A DNA stretch of 44,095 nt from Planomonospora parontospora (lineage in GTDB: Bacteria; Actinomycetota; Actinomycetes; Streptosporangiales; Streptosporangiaceae): NCBI GenBank assembly GCA_014647935.1, contig BMQD01000033.1, positions 1 through 44,095 on the forward strand, read 5' to 3'. This document shows, piece by piece, positions 8,596 to 15,492 of this stretch. Numbering within the stretch: the first letter of the stretch is position 1; every line of letters begins with the position of its first letter. The notes beneath the pieces are model-generated. The model worked only from the letters and a program-made list of their open reading frames with translations. It ran no database searches and had not been told where the DNA came from. A program made the translations under genes and the position numbers.

Positions 8596-8624
8596 ACGAT
8601 CGACAGGAAGAGGTCAAATATGAG
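8596..8624 (-). promoter_or_regulatory. Weak FliA-like promoter candidate for the metalloprotease
   Basis: Read on the minus strand, CTCA is followed after exactly 17 bases by TCGATCGT. The -35 part and TCGAT match the window's motility motif, but the final GG is absent. It lies 87 bases upstream of the chosen GTG. Confidence 0.35.
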
Positions 8625-8714
8625 CAGAACGCACGATTTTTGGGTTTCCGACCCCTGTCTGCGACCGGGTGGGACGGACGTCAACGACTGAAATGCCATT
8701 GATCGCCATAATGT

Positions 8715-8752
8715 GGCAACCTGGTTACCTTGAACATGGCAAGGCGGTTGCC
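8715..8752 (+). promoter_or_regulatory. Nested inverted repeats at the toxin start region
   Basis: An outer pair, GGCAACC (8715-8721) and GGTTGCC (8746-8752), encloses an inner pair, CCTTG (8728-8732) and CAAGG (8740-8744). The candidate ATG at 8736 sits in the loop. This could be an operator bound by the HicB-like antitoxin, or an mRNA hairpin masking the toxin start. Confidence 0.4.
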
Positions 8753-8993
8753 TAGAGTGGTGAAGCGCAATGACCTCCTCAACCGAATGGCGCGCCTGGC
8801 GAAGAAGTTCGGCTTCGAGTTCTCCAAGACGCCTGATGTGAACGGCGCCGCCCACGACAAGTGGTATGTCGGAGGTGAGGCGGTCATCGTGCCGCGGCAT
8901 AACGAGATCAACGAGCTGACCGCCAGGAGCGTCCTCCGCTCCTGGGAGGAGATGCTCGATGAGGCGGCGAAGCCGGAGGGGGAGGGCGAGTGA
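8736..8993 (+). CDS. hicA: HicA-like mRNA interferase toxin
   Basis: The protein is about 85 residues and resembles HicA toxins, small double-stranded-RNA-binding-fold RNases. The family pattern is visible as KRNDLLNRM...KKFGFEF, a central histidine in AAHDKW where the catalytic His of HicA lies, and the C-terminal block VIVPRHNEI...SVLRSWEEM. The ATG at 8736 lacks a good ribosome binding site. GTG 8757 or 8760 has AAGGCGG about 9-12 bases upstream and would start the protein exactly at the family's usual N-terminus, so the true start may be there. It overlaps the next gene by 4 bases (GTGA), the normal hicA-hicB arrangement. The match is clear in pattern but divergent in sequence. Confidence 0.7.
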   Translation: MARRLPRVVKRNDLLNRMARLAKKFGFEFSKTPDVNGAAHDKWYVGGEAVIVPRHNEINELTARSVLRSWEEMLDEAAKPEGEGE

Positions 8994-9400
8994 ACGCATA
9001 CCGCGTTACCGCGCAGAGGTCCGGCGGCTGGTGGGCGCTGACCGTCGAGGGGCCCGGCCTCCACCGTCCGGCTTACACCCAGGCCCGCCGCCTGGACAGG
9101 GCTGAACACATGGTCCGCGACCTGCTGGCTCTGCACTTGGACGTGGAGGCCGGAGATGTGGGCGATATCGAGATAACTCCCGACGACGAGTCGCTGGCCG
9201 ACGAGCTGATCAGCACGCGTCAGGTCCGCCGTGACGCCGACCGCCTGCGGGACGAGGCGACCGTGCGCACCCGTTCCACGGCCCGGCGTCTCAGAGAGCG
9301 CGGATACGCCCACAGGGAGATCGGCGCCCTGCTCGGAGTGAGTCACCAGGCGGTGGGGAAGCTGCTCGACGAGCGCCCGAAGCGGCACGTCGATGCCTGA
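8990..9400 (+). CDS. hicB: HicB-like antitoxin with C-terminal helix-turn-helix
   Basis: This 136-residue protein would neutralise the upstream HicA-like toxin and repress the operon. Residues 1-65 look like the degraded RNase-H-like HicB fold (YRVTAQRSGGWWALTVEGPG, then AEHMVRDLLALHL). The C-terminal half contains a helix-turn-helix at about 100-125 (RERGYAHREIGALLGVSHQAVGKLL). The GTG start overlaps the toxin stop, so synthesis is coupled. A predicted rho-independent-type hairpin follows the gene. The pairing and domain order support a type II toxin-antitoxin system; activity is not shown by the sequence. Confidence 0.75.
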   Translation: MNAYRVTAQRSGGWWALTVEGPGLHRPAYTQARRLDRAEHMVRDLLALHLDVEAGDVGDIEITPDDESLADELISTRQVRRDADRLRDEATVRTRSTARRLRERGYAHREIGALLGVSHQAVGKLLDERPKRHVDA

Positions 9401-9449
9401 CGAGCCGGTCCGCCGCTGACCTCATTCGTCCCGCCACGGTCCGTCCCGG

Positions 9450-9478
9450 CGTGTCCGGGCCCGCCCGGCCCGGACACG
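9450..9478. terminator. Bidirectional hairpin between convergent units
   Basis: A perfect 12-base-pair stem (CGTGTCCGGGCC at 9450-9461 and its complement at 9467-9478) with a 5-base loop separates the convergent antitoxin gene and response-regulator gene. It has no T-run, which is common in actinomycetes. Confidence 0.65.
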
Positions 9479-9484
9479 GTCGGG

Positions 9485-10204
9485 TCAGCGGCGGACCGAG
9501 AGGGTGTCCTTGCCGTTCTGGTGCTGAGCCGGGGGGCGGTAGCGGTAGCCGACGCCGCGGACCGCCTCGATGGACGAGTTGGAGGTGTCGGGGTTGAGGC
9601 GGCGGCGCAGGCGCAGGATGGCGAACTTCACCCGCTCCGGGCTGAGCCCCGTGGGGTCGTCCCAGACCAGGGAGAGCAGCTGGGAGGAGCTCAGCACGTT
9701 GCCGGCGTGCCGTACGAGGGTGTTGAGCAGGCGGAACTCGGTCGGGGTCAGGTGGATCTCCTGGTTCTCGACGAAGACCGTCCGGGTCGCCGGCTCCACC
9801 CGGATGACCCCGTCGTCGTAGACGTCCTCGGCCCAGGAGGCCGTGCCGGCGCGGCGCAGCAGCGCCTCGACGCGGGCGGTGAGCTCGGCCCGGGAGAACG
9901 GCTTGACCAGGTAGTCGTCGGCCCCGGCGCGCAGGCCCCGCACCTTCTCCCGCTCCTGGCCGCGGCCGGTGAGGATCAGGATCGGCAGGTCGCTGATGTC
10001 CCGGACCCGCTCCAGGACCTGCCAGCCGTCCATGATGGGCAGGCCGATGTCGAGGATCAGGGCGTCCGGCTTGTGCTGGTGCAGCAGGCGCAGGCCGCTG
10101 CGGCCGTCCGTCGCGGGGATCACCTCGTGCCCGCCGTGGCCCAGGAGCACCTGGATGGCGGTGAGCGTGTCGGCGTCGTCCTCGACGACCAGGAGGCGGC
10201 TCAT
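9485..10204 (-). CDS. OmpR/PhoB-family response regulator
   Basis: A transcription factor of 239 residues. The receiver has acidic residues in VVEDDAD, phospho-acceptor D52 in LILDIGLP and K101 in LVKPF. A winged-helix DNA-binding domain occupies about 125-230, with the typical LTPTEFRLLNTLVRHAGNVLSSSQL and IEAVRGVGYRYRPP blocks. The ATG at 10204 overlaps the stop of the upstream kinase-like gene by 4 bases, so the two are cotranscribed and translationally coupled. Because that partner has a damaged ATPase domain, the regulator may be phosphorylated by another kinase or act without phosphorylation. Target genes are unknown. Confidence 0.93.
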   Translation of the reverse strand: MSRLLVVEDDADTLTAIQVLLGHGGHEVIPATDGRSGLRLLHQHKPDALILDIGLPIMDGWQVLERVRDISDLPILILTGRGQEREKVRGLRAGADDYLVKPFSRAELTARVEALLRRAGTASWAEDVYDDGVIRVEPATRTVFVENQEIHLTPTEFRLLNTLVRHAGNVLSSSQLLSLVWDDPTGLSPERVKFAILRLRRRLNPDTSNSSIEAVRGVGYRYRPPAQHQNGKDTLSVRR

Positions 10205-11331
10205 CGTTCCTCCCGCCGGTCGCGGACGGGCTCCCATGGAAGTTCCACTCTCACCTCTGACCGTCTCGTCCCGTTCTCGATGAGCTGCAGCGTGCCGCCG
10301 TGCATGCCGGCGATCGCGCGGGCCATGCCGAGCCTCGGCCACGCCTTCTCCCCCGCCGGGTCCTCGCCCCGGCCGGCCTGGTCGGTGAGGCTCGCCTCCC
10401 CGTCCGCGGCGACGCAGCCGATCTCGACCCGCCATCCGTCGACCGTGGGCCGGAGCTCGACCTCGACCGCGTCCCCGGGGCCCGCCCGGGTGATCGCCGC
10501 CGTCAGCAGGATGTCGAGCATGCGGCGGACGCGGACGGTGTTGCAGCTCAGCGCCGGGCCCGGCCGGGCGTGGTAGCGCAGGGAGACGCCGGCGTGCAGG
10601 GCGCCGGGGCGGAACTGGGCGACGATGTCGCGGACCATCTCCATCGGGTCGATCCGCTCGGGCCGCAGCTCCGGCTCGGTCGTGGCGGGGTCGGCCAGCA
10701 GCGGCAGGTCGTTGAGGAGCTCCGACAGCCGCATGGCGTTGCGTTCGATGACCTTCACGAACTCGCTCTGGTCGCCGGTGAGCGGCCCGGTCTCGGGGTC
10801 GGCGAGCAGGCCCGCGTAGGCGAGGATCGGCGTGATCGGGGTGGCCAGGTCGTGGACGACGGTGGAGATGAACTCCGTCTTCGCGGCGGCGAGCGTCGCC
10901 GCGTCGGAGGGGCCGCCGGAGCGGGTCTCGGCGTCCCGGCGCCAGGAGGCGTCCAGCGTGGCGGCCAGGCAGGAGAGCGCCTCGGGGACGCCGTGGTCCT
11001 CGAACCCCGCCGCCAGCGTCACGGCGAGCATCCGGCCGGGCCCCGCGGGCCACAGGCGCTCCCCGTCCGCCGGCGGGGTGGCGTCGGCCGGCCGCAGCTC
11101 GGCGCTCAGCACACCGGGCACGCTCCGGATCCCGGCGAGCAGCGTGGCGTCCGCGTTCGCCCCGCCGGCGTCGTCGGAACCGCGCAGCCGCTCGTCGAGG
11201 AGACCGAGGATCGCCCGGGTGGTGTCCACGGCGGCCACGTCGTCCACGTCGTCCACGTCGTCCACGGTGCCGGACGCGTCGTCCGCCGGGTGCGAAGCCG
11301 CGTGATCGAGACGACCACCGCTGTTCAGCAT
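10201..11331 (-). CDS. Sensor-kinase-like protein with a degenerate ATP-binding domain
   Basis: This 376-residue soluble protein has an N-terminal region containing a DDVDDVDDV repeat, a divergent sensor region, and a clear dimerisation domain with H160 in STVVHDLATP. The following ATPase-like domain is degraded. The N-box position reads LDILLTAAITRAG without the conserved asparagine. The G1 position reads IGCVAADGE without DxGxG. Only a vestige of G2 (PRLGMARAIAGMHGG) remains. It probably cannot autophosphorylate and may be a phosphatase, phosphotransfer partner or scaffold for the coupled OmpR regulator. I chose ATG 11331, preceded by GGGGGG; a TTG at 11403 would add 24 residues. Confidence 0.8.
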   Translation of the reverse strand: MLNSGGRLDHAASHPADDASGTVDDVDDVDDVAAVDTTRAILGLLDERLRGSDDAGGANADATLLAGIRSVPGVLSAELRPADATPPADGERLWPAGPGRMLAVTLAAGFEDHGVPEALSCLAATLDASWRRDAETRSGGPSDAATLAAAKTEFISTVVHDLATPITPILAYAGLLADPETGPLTGDQSEFVKVIERNAMRLSELLNDLPLLADPATTEPELRPERIDPMEMVRDIVAQFRPGALHAGVSLRYHARPGPALSCNTVRVRRMLDILLTAAITRAGPGDAVEVELRPTVDGWRVEIGCVAADGEASLTDQAGRGEDPAGEKAWPRLGMARAIAGMHGGTLQLIENGTRRSEVRVELPWEPVRDRREER

Positions 11332-11552
11332 GCTGCCCCCCACGTGTCCCCCCTCGGCAGTCGGGCCCTCCCCAAGAGCCCAGGGATTCGTCACTAATAG
11401 CAATTCATCCCAAACAGAACGTTATCAACCCTGCTCGGCTGGTCGCGACGGAGGTTTGATCCGGACGGGGCGGGCGGTCCGGCACCGTCGGCAACGGACC
11501 TGCACCCGGCGCGCACCCGAAGGCGCATCCCGCGTCTCCGACCGTCGGTCCT

Positions 11553-12704
11553 ATGTTGGAGCCGACCTCGCGACGCAGGCTGAGCCGAGCGCTCATCACC
11601 GGTGCCGCAGCACTGTCATGCCTGGTCACGGGTGTCGGGCCGCTCAGCGGCACGGCTCACGCCGCCCCCTCCGGGTTGCCGCCGGCCCCCGTCAGGCCCG
11701 CCGTGACCGAGATCGGCTTCCTCTCCGCCGAGACCGCCCCGGCCGCCGCCACCCCCGCGCCCGCCGCGACGCCGACCGGGTCCGCCGCTCCCGCCGGCAC
11801 CCTCATGGTCGAGGCGCGCACCGGCGGCCCCGCGCTCGCCGTACGGAGCGAACCCTCCGCCGCCGCCTCCTCGCTGCGCGGCATCGCCGACGGCGCCCGC
11901 TTCCCCGTCGAGTGCCGCGTCCCCGGGGAGTGGACCCGCGGCACGGTCAGGACCACCGGCTCGTGGCTGCGCGTGGACGGGGGCGGCTACGTCCCCGACG
12001 CCCACGTCGTGCGCCCCGCGCCCGTCGGCCGGTGCGCGCCGGCGCTCCCGGCCGCCGGGGTCCCCGTACCGGCCCCGGTCCCCGCCGCGGCCCCCGCCCA
12101 GGCCGCGGTCCCTGCGCCCTCCCCCGCCATGGCCCCCTCCCCGTCCCCCGCTCCGGTCCCCTCCCCGTCCCCCGCTCCCGCCCCGGTCGCGGCGGCTCCC
12201 GCCGCCGGCGCCGCCCCCGCTCCGGCCGTCGTCCCCGGCACCCCGGCGGAGTTCATCCGCCAGGTCGGTCCCGCCGCCCGGCAGAGCATGCGGGCGACCG
12301 GCGTGCCCGCCTCGGTGACCCTGGCCCAGGCGATCCTGGAGTCGGGCTGGGGCCGCAGCAAGCTGTCCACCAGGGACCGCAACTACTTCGGCATCAAGTG
12401 CTTCGGCGGCCCCGCCGGCCGCGCGGAGGGCTGCCGCGACTACCCGACCACCGAGTGCGGATCCGGCGGCTGCGGGAAGACCACGGCGTCCTTCCGGACG
12501 TACCGCACGGCGGCGGACTCGTTCGCCGACCACGGCGACTTCCTCGCCTCCAACAGCCGCTACCGGGCCGCGTTCGCCCACTCGCGGAACCCCGACCGGT
12601 TCGCCCAGGAGATCGCGAAGGCCGGTTACGCCACCGACCCGGCCTACCCCGGCAAGCTGATCGGCCTCATGGGCGCCCACGACCTGTACCGCTACGACCG
12701 CTGA
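11553..12704 (+). CDS. Secreted glucosaminidase (FlgJ/lysozyme subfamily 2) with SH3-like domain
   Basis: This peptidoglycan hydrolase of 383 residues has a signal peptide ending near THA-AP (about residue 37). A divergent bacterial SH3-like cell-wall-binding domain lies at about 85-155. A Pro/Ala-rich linker of about 75 residues follows. The catalytic glucosaminidase domain (about 230-383) has recognisable blocks: PASVTLAQAILESGWGRS with the catalytic glutamate, NYFGIKC, and FRTYRTAADSFADHGDFL. Cysteines in the catalytic domain may form disulphides. It is a stand-alone gene; its position beside c-di-GMP and motility genes would fit wall remodelling for flagella or spore release, but that is inference. 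The 3' end is partly duplicated just after the stop. Confidence 0.9.
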   Translation: MLEPTSRRRLSRALITGAAALSCLVTGVGPLSGTAHAAPSGLPPAPVRPAVTEIGFLSAETAPAAATPAPAATPTGSAAPAGTLMVEARTGGPALAVRSEPSAAASSLRGIADGARFPVECRVPGEWTRGTVRTTGSWLRVDGGGYVPDAHVVRPAPVGRCAPALPAAGVPVPAPVPAAAPAQAAVPAPSPAMAPSPSPAPVPSPSPAPAPVAAAPAAGAAPAPAVVPGTPAEFIRQVGPAARQSMRATGVPASVTLAQAILESGWGRSKLSTRDRNYFGIKCFGGPAGRAEGCRDYPTTECGSGGCGKTTASFRTYRTAADSFADHGDFLASNSRYRAAFAHSRNPDRFAQEIAKAGYATDPAYPGKLIGLMGAHDLYRYDR

Positions 12705-12767
12705 CCGGTCTCGCGCGCGCCTACGACCTGTACCGCTACGACCGCTGACCGGCCTCGTGCGCGCCCC
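12680..12767 (+). repeat. 44-base tandem duplication spanning the glucosaminidase stop codon
   Basis: The last codons, the stop and about 20 following bases of the glucosaminidase gene (from 12680) are repeated with only a few changes starting 44 bases downstream (12724). The second copy is untranslated. Confidence 0.8.
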
Positions 12768-12868
12768 CGGCCCGCACCGCCACGATCGCCGGCCGGCCGG
12801 CCGGTCCACCGCCCCGCGACCGGACCGCACCGCCGCAGCCGCCCGCCGCCCCGCCCCAGGAGAAGACG

Positions 12869-15322
12869 ATGCAGCCAGACGCCTCCCCCACGAGGCACGT
12901 CACCCGCGGCCGGAGGACGGCCCGGCCGCCCCTGTGGCTGCTCTTCCTCGTGGGAGGCCTCCTGGTGAGCGCGGTGAGCGTTCTGCTGCCCGGTGAGGCC
13001 GACGACGTGGCCGTCCGGTCGGTCGTCTCGGCCGCCGCGGTGATCGCGATGGTCGCCGGGACGCGCCTGCGCCGCCCGGCCGCTCCGGCGGCGTGGCGGC
13101 TGCTGGCCGCGGGACTGGCCGCCTGGGTGGGCGCGGACCTGCTGTGGACCGGCTGGTTCCTGACGATCGGCGGCGTCGGCCACCTGGCCCCGATCTGGCT
13201 GGAGGTGGCCTACCTCCTGTCGTATCCGCTGTTCTTCGCCGGGCTGGGCAGGCTGCCGGGTAACGCGATCCGCTCCAGGGACGGCGGCGTGACGCTCGAC
13301 GCCATGGTGATCCTGCTGGGGCTGGCCTTCGTGTACTGGACGGTGGCCTTCAACCCCTACGGGGGCATCCACGACCCGTCGGACCGGAACATCCTCATGG
13401 CGGCCACCTACCCGGCCGCCGACCTGTTCGTGCAGTTCATGGTCATGCGGCTCTGGTTCACCCACGGCCTGCGCAACCGGTCCTACGCGATGCTCGCCCT
13501 GGGCTTCGCCGGGATGTTCGCCAACGACGTGCTGTACGCCCTCGACCTGCAGGCCGGCCAGGGCTGGGACTACGACCTCCTGGGGAACGGGGGGTGGCTG
13601 CTCTGGTTCGTCCTCATGGGCACGGCGGCGCTGCACCCGTCCGCGGCCGACGGGCGCCGGACCGCCTCCGACGGCCACCTGACGGTCGCACGGGGCGTCG
13701 CCTTCCTGGTGATGGCCTGCGCGGGGCCCTTCTCCCTCGTCGTCACCGTCCCGGCCGGCGCGCCGATGGACCCCCTCGACTTCGCGGCGCCGCTGGTCAT
13801 CTTCGCCGCCCTGATGGGATTCCTGATCATCCGGCTGATCACCAACGCGCGCGCGGCGCAGCGGCGCGCGATCCTGCTGGACAAGCAGGCCGCGGAGCTG
13901 TCGCGCGCGCTGGAGGAGCAGAACGCGCTGCAGGAGCTGATCAGCCACCGGGCGATGCACGACCCGTTGACCGGGCTGGCCAACCGGGCGCTGTTCAACG
14001 ACCGGCTGGAGCAGGCCACCGCGCGCCGCGCCCCGTCGGCCCGGCACGCCCTGCTGCTGCTGGACCTGGACGGGTTCAAGCACGTCAACGACGGTTACGG
14101 TCACCCGGTCGGCGACCAGTTGCTCGTCCAGGCCGGGCGCCGCCTGCGGGAGACCCTCCGGGAGGCCGACACGCTCGCCCGGCTGGGCGGCGACGAGTTC
14201 GCCGTCCTGCTGGAGGACGTCACCGCGGCCGAGGCCGGGGAGATCGCCGAGCGCGTCGTCGACGTCGTCGCGGAGGCCTACCGGGTGGGCGAATACGCCC
14301 TGCACGTGACCACCAGCGTCGGCCTGTACATGATCGCAGAGTCGGTCCCGGCCGCCGACGTGCTGCGCGACGCCGACCTGGCGCTGTACGCCGCCAAGGC
14401 GGCCGGCAAGAACCAGATCAGCGTGTTCCACCCGGGCCTGCGCGTGGAGCGGCTCGACCGGGCCCGCATCGCCGAGGGGCTGCGCCGGGCGCTCGAGCAG
14501 GACGCCTTCTCCGTCGACTACCAGCCGGTGGTGAACCTCGAGACCGGCGGCGTCCACGCCGTGGAGGCGCTGCTGCGCTGGCGGACCCCCGAGGGGGTCG
14601 TGCCGCCGGACGCGTTCATCCCGACCGCCGAGGAGACCGGCCTGATCGTGCCGATCGGGGTGCAGGTGCTCCGCCGCGCCTGCTTCGACGCCCGCCGCTG
14701 GCACGAGCGGTACGGCATCGCCGTCAACGTCAACGTCTCGGCGGTCCAGCTGCGCCGGCCTGACTTCGTCGCCACGGTGCTGGACGCCCTGGCCGACAGC
14801 GGGCTGCCCGGCGAGGCGCTCATCCTGGAGATCACCGAGACGGCGCTGCTGGACACCGGGATGCAGCGGAGCGACCAGGCCGTCGAGTACCTGTTCCAGC
14901 TGCGCGGCCACGGCGTGCGGGTCGCCATCGACGACTTCGGCACCGGCTACTCCTCCCTGGCCTACCTGCACCGCCTCCCGGTCGACGTGGTCAAGATCGA
15001 CGGCGCCTTCACCACGCTCACCTCCGGCACCGACGCCGCCTCCCGCCAGCGGCACGCCTTCACCCGGGCGATCCTGGGCCTGTGCGAGAGCCTGGACCTG
15101 CCCGCCGTGGCGGAGAAGGTGGAGACCGCCGAGCAGGAGGAGTTCCTGCGCGACATGCGCTGCCCGCTGGGCCAGGGCTACCTGTTCAGCAAGCCCGTGC
15201 CGGCGGCCACGCTGGACCGGTTCCTGGCCGGCGGCACCGGGGCCGACACCGAGGGCTCCGGAAGCTCCGAGGGCGCCGGGAGCGCCGCGGACCCGGTCGG
15301 CGGCGGGCGCCTCGCCGGCTGA
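12869..15322 (+). CDS. Membrane GGDEF-EAL protein (c-di-GMP synthesis/breakdown), copy 1
   Basis: This 817-residue protein has about 8-10 membrane segments in residues 1-325. A GGDEF domain follows with canonical LGGDEF near 437 and an inhibitory-site RxxD (READ) five residues before it. The EAL domain has EALLRW near 564, the metal and catalytic residues in NVNVS, EITETAL and DDFGTGYSS, and QGYLFSKP at the end. Both active sites look intact, so it may make and degrade c-di-GMP, with the membrane domain deciding which. AGGAGAAG lies just upstream of the ATG. Its enzymatic half is nearly identical in nucleotides to the next gene, while the membrane half is diverged. No FliA-like promoter was found before it. 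Confidence 0.93.
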   Translation: MQPDASPTRHVTRGRRTARPPLWLLFLVGGLLVSAVSVLLPGEADDVAVRSVVSAAAVIAMVAGTRLRRPAAPAAWRLLAAGLAAWVGADLLWTGWFLTIGGVGHLAPIWLEVAYLLSYPLFFAGLGRLPGNAIRSRDGGVTLDAMVILLGLAFVYWTVAFNPYGGIHDPSDRNILMAATYPAADLFVQFMVMRLWFTHGLRNRSYAMLALGFAGMFANDVLYALDLQAGQGWDYDLLGNGGWLLWFVLMGTAALHPSAADGRRTASDGHLTVARGVAFLVMACAGPFSLVVTVPAGAPMDPLDFAAPLVIFAALMGFLIIRLITNARAAQRRAILLDKQAAELSRALEEQNALQELISHRAMHDPLTGLANRALFNDRLEQATARRAPSARHALLLLDLDGFKHVNDGYGHPVGDQLLVQAGRRLRETLREADTLARLGGDEFAVLLEDVTAAEAGEIAERVVDVVAEAYRVGEYALHVTTSVGLYMIAESVPAADVLRDADLALYAAKAAGKNQISVFHPGLRVERLDRARIAEGLRRALEQDAFSVDYQPVVNLETGGVHAVEALLRWRTPEGVVPPDAFIPTAEETGLIVPIGVQVLRRACFDARRWHERYGIAVNVNVSAVQLRRPDFVATVLDALADSGLPGEALILEITETALLDTGMQRSDQAVEYLFQLRGHGVRVAIDDFGTGYSSLAYLHRLPVDVVKIDGAFTTLTSGTDAASRQRHAFTRAILGLCESLDLPAVAEKVETAEQEEFLRDMRCPLGQGYLFSKPVPAATLDRFLAGGTGADTEGSGSSEGAGSAADPVGGGRLAG

Positions 15323-15337
15323 CCGCCCGCCGTACGC

Positions 15338-15368
15338 CTTACACCGCCTGCCGTACGGCGGGCGTAAG
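15338..15368. terminator. Imperfect hairpin after GGDEF-EAL copy 1
   Basis: CTTAC (15338-15342) and GTAAG (15364-15368) bracket an inner GCC-GTAC-GGC stem. The motif CCGTACGGCGGG recurs in several gaps of the window. Confidence 0.45.
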
Positions 15369-15385
15369 ACGATCCCCTCGAGGAG

Positions 15386-15414
15386 CTCAGATCACCCGCG
15401 CGCGTACCGATGGG
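15386..15414 (+). promoter_or_regulatory. FliA-like promoter for GGDEF-EAL copy 2
   Basis: CTCA (15386-15389), 17 bases, then CCGATGGG (15407-15414). It lies 78 bases upstream of the ATG and is an exact match to the motif before flhA and two chemoreceptors. Confidence 0.75.
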
Positions 15415-15492
15415 GGAAGGGCCTCTCTCCGGAACGCCCCGCCCGGCACCCCCGGCTCCGCCCGTCCCACCGTCGCACGCCAGGAGAAGACG

